64,000 nucleotides of DNA from positions 2,418,001 through 2,482,000 of the forward strand of contig CM074698.1 of NCBI GenBank assembly GCA_037367355.1. The letters run 5' to 3'. The notes beneath the pieces were generated by a model. That model was not told the origin of the DNA. It saw only the letters and a program-made list of their open reading frames with translations, and ran no database searches. This document shows positions 42,708-53,997 of this stretch, piece after piece. Position 1 is the stretch's first letter. Every line of letters begins with the position of its first letter. The translations under genes were made by a program, and so were the position numbers. This stretch comes from Neoscytalidium dimidiatum (taxonomy: Eukaryota; Ascomycota; Dothideomycetes; Botryosphaeriales; Botryosphaeriaceae).

Positions 42708-44663
42708 TCAGTACCGAACGATGGGCGCGCCTGCCGCTTCATCGTGGATCAAGATCCCGCCTTTAACGCCATCCTTTTCGAATTTGTCCATCCACGTCTC
42801 TTTTTTCTCCCGTTTCCCTCCCAAGCCCAGATGGCTGAACATCTTCCGCAGACCCTTGGCATTTCCGGACGATCCTGTCGCTAGAGTGTTGTTTGCTTTG
42901 ATCTCCGCCTTATACTTGTATCGCTGCTCTTGTGTGCTTGAGTGCACTTGCCTTTCTGGGCCGATTTTCTTGCTGAAGTTGGGTGTTTCGCCGCGGAAGT
43001 GATCTATGCTGATCTGCATACTTGGCTTGTGGCTTGGACACGCTTCATCAGGGCTGTGTCCGCTGTCCACTAAAGACGGGCTACTCCTATTGACCGCCTC
43101 ATTGCTGGGTCCGTATCTCATCGACATCAGCTCGTGGGACTGTGCTAGGTCCTGGGCCAGGGAATCTTCCGTCCGGGGCTGAAAGTGCTTTGGTACATCT
43201 GGATCGGAGCTCACAGCTCGAACCCCTGGCCACGCCTGCTGCGGTACGGAGGACTTGCGGTACACATCTTCGGACCGCTTTTGCCTTCTGTCGACCGACT
43301 GCTGATGAGCAATGTGAGTACTCCTCGTCCGGACCTTCGGAGGCGTCTGCATCAGATTTGCGATATGCGTCGGGCTTGTCGGCTTCTGCACTGGGACGAA
43401 GTAAGCGGGAGCGTCGTCATCCGGGTCTTTCCACTGGTCCAGACTCGGCAGAGGGGGCAGTTCTCGGTTGAGGTTTAGTTCCTTCTTGCCCTCCTTGCTC
43501 CTAACGTCACTACGGCCCCTGATGCTTGAGGATCGGCTGTTGAGACTGGTGTCACTCGGCCTCCGTTGCAAGCTCCAGCTGCGCCATCCATGTGTTGCCG
43601 GTGCTTGGGCAGCAGTTGCGTCTGAGCTCCGACTGCGGAGGGATTCCCTGGATGTTGCTCGACTCAATCCAGAAGATCCCGGGCGAAAGTACTCCTTGAT
43701 TTCCGATTTGATACTCTTCGTTACGCTCGCAGCTCTGCTTGTCCTCGTCGAAGGACGCCGGTCCACGTCATTGTCCTTACGTCGCTCATACTCGTGTCTC
43801 ATCCACGACGAGGCGGCCGCATCAGCGCGCGAGGCGGCGTCTTCGTCGCCAAACATGTGATGCGAGTTGCGCTTGGATGTTCGCGACGGATCAGCCGACG
43901 TCATAGCTGTAGAGGCATAGTTCCGGTGGTTTTCCGTGGTGGAAGCACTCATGGGCGTTGAGTAGTTCGTGTCGGGAGATTCCACCCCTCTGCCAATGGG
44001 GGCAGTGCTTGGCCTGTCGTATCCTGCGTACCGGGCCGTAGAGTGGTCATGGTTGGGCTCGCGATGTCTCCCAGAGACGTTGCGAGAGGACTTGCTGTCA
44101 TACGCTGCACTGTGGCCTTCCCTCCGGCGACTCATGTTGGCATGAATGGGGTACGGGCCCTGCTCGGGAAAGAGGTCTCGCAAGGCGGCGTCGGGCTTAT
44201 ATGCGAAGGCGTTGGAGGGCAAACGCGCAGTGTGCTCGGTCGGCTGGAGGTCCCGTCGCGGCAAGGGATTCGAGGGCGGGTGGCTTCCTGTGCGCCGATG
44301 GCTGCTCTGTTGCTGAGCCTGCTCCATGGCTTTCATTGAGCGCTGCAGCGCCTGGAAATCCATGCTCGACTCTTGTGCTTGCAGAGCAGCGGCGGCGCCG
44401 TATGAGTTCCCATCTTCGTTGAGGACGGCCTCGCAGGCGGCGCGCAGCTCGGCTTCGACCTTGGGCGAAAGAATCCGACGGTTGACATGGGGCGATGAGG
44501 GCGTGGAGATGTCACGCGTCGCCAGCGACTCCTTGAGTGCCCTGTTTTCCTGCTTGGAGGGCACCTTCTGCGTGGAGGGCATCAGCTCAGGCTCGGGCTC
44601 TTGGGAGCGCGCAGCGGGCATGCTCACAATGGGCGCGAGGTTGAGCGAGAACTTGCGCTTCAT
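42708..44663 (-). CDS. uncharacterised Ser/Arg-rich fungal protein
   Basis: Single exon, 651 aa from the ATG at 44663. No named family recognised. Conserved-looking pieces are the N-terminal helix RRILSPKVEAELRAACEAVL and the C-terminus, KGLRKMFSHLGLGGKREKKE followed by MDKFEKDGVKGGILI. The KGLRKMFSHLGLGGKREKK stretch is basic and amphipathic, as in membrane- or nucleus-targeting tails. Between them is a long Ser/Arg-rich disordered stretch with many RxxS sites (for example RRPSDTSLNSRSSS), suggestive of kinase regulation. The + strand of this region is also fairly open but without domain content. Function unknown. Confidence 0.72.
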   Translation of the reverse strand: MKRKFSLNLAPIVSMPAARSQEPEPELMPSTQKVPSKQENRALKESLATRDISTPSSPHVNRRILSPKVEAELRAACEAVLNEDGNSYGAAAALQAQESSMDFQALQRSMKAMEQAQQQSSHRRTGSHPPSNPLPRRDLQPTEHTARLPSNAFAYKPDAALRDLFPEQGPYPIHANMSRRREGHSAAYDSKSSRNVSGRHREPNHDHSTARYAGYDRPSTAPIGRGVESPDTNYSTPMSASTTENHRNYASTAMTSADPSRTSKRNSHHMFGDEDAASRADAAASSWMRHEYERRKDNDVDRRPSTRTSRAASVTKSIKSEIKEYFRPGSSGLSRATSRESLRSRSSDATAAQAPATHGWRSWSLQRRPSDTSLNSRSSSIRGRSDVRSKEGKKELNLNRELPPLPSLDQWKDPDDDAPAYFVPVQKPTSPTHIANLMQTPPKVRTRSTHIAHQQSVDRRQKRSEDVYRKSSVPQQAWPGVRAVSSDPDVPKHFQPRTEDSLAQDLAQSHELMSMRYGPSNEAVNRSSPSLVDSGHSPDEACPSHKPSMQISIDHFRGETPNFSKKIGPERQVHSSTQEQRYKYKAEIKANNTLATGSSGNAKGLRKMFSHLGLGGKREKKETWMDKFEKDGVKGGILIHDEAAGAPIVRY

Positions 44664-46731
44664 GGTTCTGGTCTGCTCGGTCTGCAGGGCGGAAAGGTGT
44701 GCTGCTGCTGCGCGGTGCAGTAGTGCTGGGCCGCGGCCGGGAGCACGGGTTGGAAACGAAACGCGGAGCTGGAGCGCTGGGGTGGTGGGTGTGCAACCGG
44801 GCAGCGCGGTGTAGGAATGGAGGGGAGCTGAGGGATGCGGGAGCGCAGGCGTTCGTGCTCACACATGAAACCGGAGAGCGTGAAACGCCTGGGCCTGGGG
44901 AGGCGGCGCGTTTATGGCACAGCAGCTTCGGCTGCAAGTCAGTAGTGGCTGCCAAAACCGGCCCGCGTGCCTCGCTCGCAGCGCTGGCGCCGCTGGCATT
45001 CCGCCAGGCCCAGGGCGAGCTCCATCAGTGCGCGCGCGCACACTATCTTTAGGAGCAGGCCGGAAAGCTAAGCTTGCGCGCCCCCCCCTGCCCGCCGACG
45101 ACTTCGTGGGGAACCTGCCGGTGCAGTGGGTTGGAATTCCACACGCGCATTCCTGTCCTCCTTCACCACGCATTCAGCCCAGGACCCGCCCGCCCACCGC
45201 AGTGCCAGGAGCCCCCGCTGCCCCCAACGCATTGCTCACCCACGTCCGGCGCAGCTGCTCCATCTGCTCTGCCGCCTCGCTTCGCACTCCCAGCTGCAGC
45301 AATGTCCCGTCCTGCACGCCCCCGGCGCTGGCAGCTGCGGCGGATCAGCGCCTGGCCGTACCGCTCCCGGTGGCGCACCGCATGGCTCCACCAGCTTTCG
45401 GACACCTGCGCCTGCGCCGGTCGGAGAATAACGATGGGCGACACAGGCCCAGTCACCGCCTGCGGCCGCGCGCTCACAGCGAGAACGATCGCTCTGGAGC
45501 CCCAGGACGTGGTTGCTCGGGACCCAAAGTGGCCTGGTCTTTAAGCTTGTCCGTTTGCTCATCTGGTGCCTGCAGCTGCGCCGCTGTCAGCAGTCTGCCG
45601 TGCAGCTCTCTGCAGCTCTGTGCAGCTCTCGGCAGACGCCAGCCTCGCTCGCTCGCTCGCTCGCGTCTGCTGCTGGCTCTGGCTCTCGAGTCCGAGCGCC
45701 TGTCGCGGTGCGCCCTGAATGGCTGACGGCAGGCTCCCGAGACCGTCATCTCTGACGACCTGCCTTGTCGAGGTCGGGCCTGTTACAGCGCCAGCTGCAT
45801 GGCTGACTGCAGCGTGGTGAGCCCTTGTGTCACAGATGCTGTTTCGCGTCGCCCTCAAAGACAGGGACCAAACATTGGCACATCCACCAACCGCTTCCCT
45901 TCCGGGAAGATGTCTGGATTCGATAGCTCTGACCCAGACGCGGCACAAAGCGCGGGACCGATGTCACGGCCACAACCACGCCCAGAGTTCGACCCACCGA
46001 ACGGTTTTTGTCAACCAGCATGGCGATCATTGACATGCGCACTGTTGAATTCCAGGCCTGCCAATATGAAAGCTGTCATTCCGACCTCCATGGGCAATCA
46101 TAAAGTTACGTCACGCATGCGGATGGATGCCGTAATCTAGCTCTATGCACATCCGTCTGTTTGCTCCACCATGAACCTGGAAACATCATCACACTGAGCC
46201 TTGAACAACGCTCCCAATGCGTTGGCCCACCTTGCGGGCGCCGGCCAATCCCCTTTGGGCATGCAGCATCCGGACCGCGAGTATGTTTGGGGCAGTCAGA
46301 TTCTCCGTACGCGTGTGTCGCTTTTCACAGAGACGGTTCCCGATGCCATTCTATCGAATGATTCTCTTAAGGTGAGATTCAGTGCGTCCGCTCGCTTTAG
46401 CCATCGCTGTTTGATGATTTTTTCTTTCTTTCCTTTTCTTTTTTTTTTTTTTTAAATGGGGGGTTGCGGACGTCTTTCAGAGCAGTTTCGGTGCAGTCTT
46501 GCATGTCTCTGATTCAAAACATGTTTCCCAAACACGTTTCCGCACTTTCGTTTGAGCGGAAAAGACCAAACCTTGACGCCCTTTCAGATGTGCAGCTCGG
46601 ACCAACACGTTTTCTCGACCTTTGTTAAGATGTCCCACAAGATTGATTCGCCTCTCACGCAGCTCAGGCTCATAAAATGCGGCATCTTCAACTGCAGCAT
46701 GACCTAATCAAATTTTTTTTAATTTTCACAA
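44664..46731. other. divergent intergenic region, GC-rich with simple repeats
   Basis: About 2 kb between the Ser/Arg-rich gene (-) and the 239-residue frame (+). It includes GC-rich open frames that look like composition artefacts, the repeats at 45601-45664, and a T run of about 17 at 46437-46453. No RNA gene is recognised. Confidence 0.5.
45601..45664. repeat. adjacent short tandem repeats (10-mer x3 and CGCT tetramers)
   Basis: TGCAGCTCTC-like decamers occur three times in tandem at 45601-45630 (one mismatch), with a similar half unit before. From about 45644 to 45664 follows a perfect CTCG/CGCT tetramer run of five units. Confidence 0.85.
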
Positions 46732-47451
46732 ATGAGTTCTCCCTCCGATCTACGCCCGGGAAATGGGGCTGTGCAGAGAAGACCGGAATCCATGTATCAG
46801 AGATTCACCCAGGCGTGTCGCTCTCTTGACACGCTAGTTCTACGGAGGTTGAAAGGCTATGGTGATCAAGACGGGACAGGCGCGAACCTTGAGCCAAAGA
46901 ACCGGTCGGACGATATAGTTGAAAAAGAGAACTTACCTTTGAGGCCAAAGGCTGCTCGGCTAAGGCGCCAGTCGGCGGTCCAATCACTTCTGAGGCGAGT
47001 ACATTCCAACGACGTCCTGAACCGTTTTTCTGCATCGTTCGCTACGCATCACGGGCGTCCGATTTCACGCGCCACGATATCAGCACCGTCCAACTTGATA
47101 CACGTGCAACCATCGGTGCCAACGCCATCCTCGTTGCAATCGAAGTACCTGGAAGAGCAACCAAGCTTTGGCTCGGCTTGGCATCTGTACAGGTCTAAGC
47201 AGGATACTTCGGAGCCTCCATCTCCAATCTGGGTTGCGGTTGACTGCGAACGATGCAACGGGGCGCATCGGCCAAGGTCACTTTCTTGCGAAAAAGCTGT
47301 GATACTGCTTTGGCCGTACGACCATCCACATCCTCTGCGGTCGAATCCCTGCGAGCAAAGTCGCTCGACTGGCCCGCCGTCGGCATTTGACGAGGATCGG
47401 CCGTGGCAGCACCGGCGTGTTTCCTTCGTGTCAAATCAGATCGAGTCATGA
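46732..47451 (+). CDS. uncharacterised 239-residue protein
   Basis: Single open frame from an ATG at 46732 to a TGA, preceded by an AT-rich leader. Not recognised. The sequence is Arg/Ser-rich: an N-terminal helix (MYQRFTQACRSLDTLVLRRL), a basic KAARLRRQSAVQSLLRRVHS segment, and a Cys pair in WVAVDCERCNGAHRPRSLSC that resembles half a zinc knuckle. No signal peptide or membrane segment. Could be a lineage-restricted gene. Composition is less clearly coding than that of its neighbours, so confidence is moderate. Confidence 0.5.
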   Translation: MSSPSDLRPGNGAVQRRPESMYQRFTQACRSLDTLVLRRLKGYGDQDGTGANLEPKNRSDDIVEKENLPLRPKAARLRRQSAVQSLLRRVHSNDVLNRFSASFATHHGRPISRATISAPSNLIHVQPSVPTPSSLQSKYLEEQPSFGSAWHLYRSKQDTSEPPSPIWVAVDCERCNGAHRPRSLSCEKAVILLWPYDHPHPLRSNPCEQSRSTGPPSAFDEDRPWQHRRVSFVSNQIES

Positions 47452-48515
47452 TTTTTATTGCGTATTGCGGTTGATATGCTGCGAACAAGAAGATAAATCC
47501 AGGCAGAACAAAAGGACTCCCTGTATCAAATGATTCTGTTATATAGCAGTTCTTTTGATTCCCTGCAGGCAGCACGGTTAAGGCACCGGAGAGGAGCGAG
47601 CAAGGATAGACGTGGCGCTGGTTCGAAGTTTACTGACGCGTTCGTAGAGAAGGAACGCGACTCATGACGTGGCCTAAATTTACATACTTTCTCATCAAAT
47701 GCGGTATGACAGGCCGCCGCCTTGACGTGCAACGAATTGCGATAGGCCGCGAGAAATTCTCTGTACCTTAATTGGCACTTGGCCCCTAACTCACCGAGGG
47801 TTCCGAACGAAAGGCTCATTGCAAATTAAACTCGCTCCTGAGACATCAACAACACACAACTCATCTGCTTGAATTTCCTTTGCTCTCCAATTCGTCTAAC
47901 GCCCTTGCGCAAAGCATCCAGCACCTGTCCCATGAGCGACCGGACTCGGAGAGCGTTACCTGGGCTCTGACAATCCATAAAACACCAAGGCCTGTCTGAT
48001 TGAAGCTGTCCGCGCCATGTATTTGTCTCTGCCTTAAGACTCGAAGCAATATGCTGGCGAGAGAGTAGGGCGTATCAGCCTCGCTGCTGCTGCGGAGCGG
48101 GTGGCGGGGATAGCGCGGAGATACAAAGGCATTACTAAGGATGGCGGGGCCGAAGCCAAGCTCGCCGCATTTCGTCATCATCACTGCGCGACACCGAACA
48201 ATCGCGGGGCATGCTTAGCAATCCGATGGCGCAACATCAGCTATTGAGGCAGCAACAAGTGCCATGCTCATGCTGGAGCCGTCGAATTTCGAAGAAGAGG
48301 GCAATGAAAGCAGCGAATATCGCACCACGGTCGAGTAATTCAGCGCCAGTAACCCCATATTCTGCTGTTTTAAAACGCTGCCCCGCGTCTGTGTTGCTGG
48401 CGTGCCCCGCTCTGCGAGCTAGCATCGTCCCTCTGCATCTGCCCACTGCAGCGCTCATCTAGCAGCATTCCTGCACGACCATTACCGCCAGCACGACACC
48501 CAAAAGGATACAACA
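47452..48515. other. intergenic region, about 1.1 kb
   Basis: Contains short minus-strand frames (for example from an ATG at 47819, 97 codons) with no recognised features. Upstream region of the MDR reductase gene. No repeats seen. Confidence 0.5.
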
Positions 48516-50128
48516 ATGACGAAGAACCAAGCTGCCTGGATCACCGAGCCCAAGGGTAGGCCTCTCAAGGTCCAAGAAGCCCCATATCCCAAGCCTGGCC
48601 CGGGCCAGGTCGTCATCAAAGGTGCTGCAGTTGCTGTCAATGTATGTGGCTCCCACTCGTTTTCATCTTCTCGAATCATTGGCGTACTGTGGGCATTTGA
48701 ACCATCCACCCGGGCTTTTAGGATTCGGCCGCAAGAGCAACTACGCAGTGATTCAACGCCCGCCAGAAAGTTGAAATGCGTCGGGAATAATAGCAATGGC
48801 ATATGCAGCATCACTAACACTCGACACAGCCTGTTGATTGGAAGATTCAACAAACCGGTACGTTTCATTGCAGTTCTAAGCCCCCGGACGTCTCGACGCT
48901 GTCTCGGTGTGGTCTAATTGTCTGTGATGCCGAGTGTTCCTGCATCACACGTCAGCATATGCAAGCGACAAAGGCCTGTGCAAGAACCCAATAATGCTCA
49001 TTGACCATCTCGCTTGTTTGCCAATTGAGGGCTGCATGAAAAACGAAGTCATGATTCAGGAAAAGTCGAATCGCTGACACTCATTGCAGGTCATTTCCTG
49101 AAGCAGTATCCCAATATCCTGGGTACGGATGTCGCGGGCACAATTGAAGAAGTGGGTGAAGGTGTTGACCGCCTCAAGAAAGGACAACGAGTCATCGGGT
49201 GGGTTCCGTCCCGGCGCTGATCGTCTAACTGTAACAATCGTGCCCCTGTCCAATCCCAAGATAGTAGCCCACGCTGACGAGCTTCATCCAACCGCAGCCA
49301 CCTGGCCGGTATAGCTACCGGAGATCCCGCGGATGCAGGCTTCCAACTATACAGCAAGACCTTCGAGATTCTTGTCTCCCCAATTCCGGATTCGCTCAGC
49401 TTCGAAGAGGCTACCGTACTGCCTCTTGCGATCTCGACTGCTGCGGCCGGACTCTATCAAAAGCCTCATCTAGCACTACCATACCCATCAAACAACCCAC
49501 AGCCTACCGGCCAGACATTGCTAGTCTGGGGTGGATCCTCCTCCGTTGGCGCAACAACGATCCAGCTGGCAGTTGCGTCTGGCCTGAAGGTCATCGCAAC
49601 GGCCTCAAGCAAGAATCATGACTTCGTCAAGTCACTTGGTGCGACTGCGGTGGTTGACTATAATTCGTCAAGCGTGGTCGACGACATCCTGGCGGCCATC
49701 GAGCAGCAAGATGGAAAGTTTGCTGGCATCTACGACGCTATTTCCGAACCAGATACGCTAAAGCATATCGGTGCTGTTACTGATAAGTTAGGCCCTACAC
49801 CCGTAGCGATTGTACTGGAGCCGCCCGAGGCGAAGGGCTTGACGAAGACTGCTGAACTGAAGAAGAGTATGTTTGCTAGACTTGCATCGTCATTTTCTTC
49901 TCGCTGACGATTGTGCTTCCTCTAGTTGTCGCTCCAACGATCGCTCTAAGCCACAAGGAAGTCGGCGACGCTGTCTGGCGCAAGTTCGTTCCGCAAGCAT
50001 TGGCAAGCGGACAGCTCAAAGCCAAGCCGGACCCATTGGTAGTCGGTAAGGGTCTGGACAAGGTTCAAGAGGGACTTGACAAGCAGCAAGCTGGTGTTTC
50101 GGCAAAGAAAGTTGTTATCAGCCTGTAG
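48516..50128 (+). CDS. medium-chain reductase, quinone oxidoreductase / ToxD-like (zinc-less)
   Basis: Exons 48516-48641, 48830-48857, 49090-49198, 49298-49866 and 49926-50128, 344 aa. The N-terminus (AAWITEPKGRPLKVQEAPYP) and AVNPVDWKIQQTG place it in the NADPH-dependent quinone reductase/enoyl reductase branch of the MDR superfamily. Where zinc alcohol dehydrogenases have a catalytic Cys, this has NPVDWK, so it is expected to work without zinc. Then NILGTDVAGTIEEVGEGVD, GQRVIGHLAG and the Rossmann motif WGGSSSVGATTIQLAVASG. The joins restore all these motifs in frame. Exon 2 is 28 nt, flanked by long introns (188 and 232 nt). First of three consecutive + redox genes. Fungal relatives act as trans-enoyl reductases or stand-alone reductases. 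Confidence 0.85.
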
Positions 50129-51345
50129 AAATGTGGATGATGTAAGGTACGAGATAGCTTTGGAGCTATGAACCCATTTCAGTCTGTTCGACCCATGACG
50201 AAACTGTTGGCCAGTGCGAGCTGAGTGTTTTCCACGATTATCGATCTTGATACGTCTTATCAGCACGGACAGGTTATAACGAGCAGCGAAACTGTTTCAG
50301 ATGAGAGAGCTGGTAGCGACACTGGGTGCTGTGTTTCCAAAGATCTCGGAGCTCGGGATGTTGGGGCCAGGATCAATTGCATCTCCAAACGAAGGCTCGT
50401 CTCACGATAAGGATCGGTGTGGCGTATGTGGGTTCCCGCGATAGATGTCCCAAGGATGATATGACGAGACTGTCGAAAGGCTGTTCTTAGAAGGACTGCC
50501 GGTGAGTGCACCTGGATCGCCTGATATTTGAGACTTTTGTGCGGAGTAGGTCATATTTACACGGAGCCAATGCTTATCTCTGTGGATGAAAATGATCACA
50601 ACAAGGATAGGACGGAGGAACACTAGGCCTGTAGCATGCCGGCAGGCGGCAGCTTGGCTGCCTTGCAGTCAACGTCGACTGGTGTTGTGCCTTTCTCGGC
50701 GGCGGGAAATTTGACCGATTGCGGCGATAGCGCGGCCGTTGGAAGTTGAAGGGCGTGTCCGAGTCGCGATAAGTGCGAGATCAGCGGACGTCACAGGTCG
50801 CGGTGTTGTTTGTGGAGTAAGGTGGCCGGAGGGGATTTGTATACCGAGAGCGGCCTAGTGCGGGCAGTCGGCGCTAGGCGCAATCGAGCCGCTGGGCGAT
50901 AGCTGGGGTTGGCGCCGCGACCTGGTCGCACGCGGTCCCTCTTGTGGATAGCAAGTCCACTCCCATGCTTCCCTGCTTTGCCAGACCGTCGCCGTCGTTC
51001 GAGAGGAGAGCCTTTTCCTTTCGCCGCGCCCCCGCCCTATGCTATCTCGAGCACCACTGTTCATAGCCACCCCGCTCAGCCAGAATGATAAGCTTCTTAT
51101 CAATGCCATCTACTTTCCCGCTGCCCCAGAAGTTCTTTTGATACGCGTAGAGCGGTATATAATCCGCCTAGCCGCAAGTTGTACAGCTGCATCCCATTGA
51201 ACAACGTGAACGAGGAGATCCGGCTCCACACTCACGCGCCGCACGCCCCGGGTTTCTTAAATTCGAGCTTTCCTACCTCTTTCTTTCCCATTTTATTGCT
51301 CTCTCTCCTTCTTCCGATCGCCACCTATTGTCCACTCGCAAGATC
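50129..51345. other. intergenic region with TATA box of the DUF3445 gene
   Basis: About 1.2 kb with no coding sequence recognised. TATATAA at 51156-51162 lies 184 nt before the ATG at 51346, followed by a CT-rich leader. Confidence 0.5.
51156..51162 (+). promoter_or_regulatory. TATA box of the DUF3445 gene
   Basis: TATATAA upstream of a CT-rich leader and the ATG at 51346. Suggests a regulated rather than a TATA-less housekeeping promoter. Confidence 0.45.
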
Positions 51346-52945
51346 ATGGCGGCCCTTTTGCCGCTAGCGCTAGCGCTGGCCTTTCTGATTAGCACCATCA
51401 CATATCTGACCTCGAACAAGAGTCAACGGAATATTCTCCTCTCTCGCCTCGGTCTCCAAGGAAGGAGACGAGACTCCGGTGCAAGCACTCCTCCCCGCTC
51501 ACTGTCCCCAGAGAAGAAGGGTAGCAACTCCGACCAACCCGACTATTCCGAGACTTATCCTCCATCCCGTCGCTACACCCTCGCCGAGGTCAAGGATGCC
51601 GCCAAGAAGTTCAAGAAGCCGCTGAACCAACTAGCCAAATCTCCGGAGAAGAGGACGCCGCAGGCTCTTGATGAGAACGTACTTACGACCATGCGAACCG
51701 TTTATACGGCCACTGAGTTCTCGAACCATGAAATCAAGGCTCTTGGTGACTTCCCGGACTATGCAACTCTTAGTGGTGTGCCGTTGCCCAAAGCGTACCC
51801 GGAATTCGACATCAACAAGGCGAAGCCGAAGCCATACCGCCCTTTACGTTGGGTGTACCACCAGACGATGTGTGAGTAAACCTGTGTCTTCAATCTTCAG
51901 GACTTCTTGCTCATTTTGTGAGATAATAGCATTCAGCAAGATGGATTCAGATTGGTGGCTCGAGCTTGAGAGCACATATGCCAAGCGTATTCAGCAGCGC
52001 CAGGAAATCTACAAGCGCGTTGGCAAGAGCGTTCTGGACTGTCTTCCCGGCTGCGAGCTGGCCTGCAAGGAGCTCATGGAGATGTGCCTCCAATTCCTGG
52101 TGGCACGCTACCCGCATTACTTCCGCCTAGACCAGGACAAGATGATTTTCCATAACGAAATTCTGAACACCACGTCGGACCTGAAGGCCGAGCCTCCGCT
52201 TGAGGTCATCATGAACAACGTTCCCGAGGACTTCGCCATCACCCTGCGGGACGATAAGACGGGTTACTACTATCTCCGTGGTGGCGTCGTGTGTAGCTCG
52301 CTCGGTTGGGATCTCGGCACGAAGATGGGCATGCGATTAGATGAGATTCACAGCCCGATTCCCGACTACAAGGAGAAGATGCGTTTCTCTATGGACAGGT
52401 AAGCTGAGCAGCATATGACTTTCCCATAGTAAAACCCGCGCTCTAATGTGCTTTCACTCTTCAGGTATTTCGCCAAGAAACCCACCGATAAGGCCATCCA
52501 GCGCGGCTCCTGGGGTCTGGAAGTCGACGAGCCACTCTACATGCCCGCCGGCGATCCGCACGAGAAGTACCGCGAGCACCAAGACCAGTCACTCGACCTG
52601 TCCCGCATGAACCTGCGTGTCGACTGGCAGACGCTGCGCCGCCTGCCGCTGTCCGGCGCCATTGTCTTCAACTTTAAAGCCCTCTTCACCCCGGTTGCTA
52701 CTTTCCGGGACGAGCCCTACGTACCAAGTCTTCTGCTGCGGATCATTAAAGATGGAAAAAAGAATCTTATGGAATATAAGAACACGTGGCACAAGGAACA
52801 CGTGGTTGTTCCTGCGATGGAGGAGTTCAAGAAGGAGCAAATCGAGAAGGGGTTAATTCCAGAAAACTGGGAGGAGCACACGTTGGATGATTACCCGCTC
52901 TTCCCCGGTTGGCAGGAGAAGTGGCACAGGGAGCAAGGATTCTGA
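51346..52945 (+). CDS. DUF3445 / heme-dependent oxidative N-demethylase-like protein
   Basis: Exons 51346-51871, 51930-52398 and 52465-52945, 491 aa. Start at the ATG at 51346; the frame extends upstream only to a TTG. Residues 3-22 form a hydrophobic anchor (LLPLALALAFLISTITYLT), then a basic Ser/Pro linker. The DUF3445 domain covers about 150-480, with PLRWVYHQTM, DWWLELESTYAKRIQQRQEI, YPHYFRLDQDK, GGVVCSSLGWDLGTKMGMRL, IHSPIPDYKEKM, RGSWGLEVDEPLY and LRVDWQTLRRLPLSGAIVFN. The bacterial relative is the heme subunit of an oxidative N-demethylase (secondary amine to primary amine plus formaldehyde). Fungal members are single-chain with an N-terminal anchor. The acceptor of intron 1 is taken as the first TAG (51929), which keeps the frame. 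The fungal substrate is unknown. Confidence 0.87.
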
Positions 52946-53997
52946 ATGTTCCGTTGTGAGGAGAAGTGCTGAGCATTCAATAGTTGGGGTTTGAGGAATT
53001 CAAATGATGGCATATGCGCACGTGCCTGCAGAGCGTCTCGATTATATCTCTTAATTTGGTTAGCTGGATGGATATTGGGGGCGGGAGATGCATCAGCAAG
53101 CATGCAACATGAGACATGATATACGACTTTGACCGTACGTTCATATCATCGTTTTCTGACTTGAGCTGGATTTCTCCATCTCGGCCGCTCGCGGATACGC
53201 TCTATTCCGTACCCACAGCTGACCTGATCCTTCACGTCATCGTTGGGTTACCCCGCGGCAAGCTGTCGGTTATTGCATCCCTTACCCTCCTTGGCCCGTC
53301 AGGATTTCCCCACACTTTGAGACAACGGCCTTCCCGCTCCGCCCTAATTGCGGGGCTCGGAGAGATCGACAGCCAATCACAGCATTCTGAAGCTTTGAAT
53401 GGCTTACTTGAACAGGTACCCTACCTTGGACGACTCGTAGCACCAGGTGGATAATGAATGAGGTCGAAGAAGAGCTGATGACAAGTCGTTGAGGATGGCG
53501 CTCCGCTTTGCTCTTCTCGGTTCAAAACTACAACGATAGGTCCGGGGCCCACTTCAATGATATGCATGTATGCTCATCAACAAGATATCGTGCTTGGTAA
53601 TGTACCTATTCGAGATAACACCGCGTACCGATTGCCCGAAAGAGACCCTCCTTACTCCGCATTCGCAACGCTACAACCGAGGATGGCTTTGTTCGGCAGC
53701 CAGGATGAGGCAGTCGCGGAAGCTGCTATTGCTGGATACTTGGGCGACTATTGAGCCCGTAGGCTAATCTCAGAGACTAATACTCACTCTTATCTAGCTT
53801 GAGGCTGACGGAGGAGGGGTGCTTATACCCGGGTTTAAAAGGTAGGGGAAGCTTGCTTCTCTCTTACGCTGCGAACGCTCCTCTCTCCTCGGAACACGAC
53901 TTGACAAGATTCCTTAAAATTTCCGAACAGCAAAGTAGACCAGTATTTCCCAGTTCAACAATATTTTCGCGACGTCGACCTTTGTGTAATTGAAGAA
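52946..53997. other. intergenic region upstream of the monooxygenase
   Basis: About 1 kb. A 112-codon + frame from an ATG at 53116 has no recognised features. A weak TATA-like TTTAAAA occurs near 53834-53840, about 160 nt before the monooxygenase start. Confidence 0.45.

Noticed and set aside
44914..45726. 270-codon + frame in GC-rich intergenic DNA
   Set aside because: Cys/Arg/Pro/Ala-rich composition with several overlapping open frames on both strands; no conserved-looking segment.
47335..47360. TCGAATCCC resembling a tRNA T-loop
   Set aside because: No matching A box, acceptor stem or anticodon arm around it; lies inside the 239-codon frame.
53116..53454. 112-codon + frame with ATG between DUF3445 and the monooxygenase
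   Set aside because: Hydrophobic/Ser-rich without recognised motif; no consistent splice context. Could be a small gene but support is too weak.
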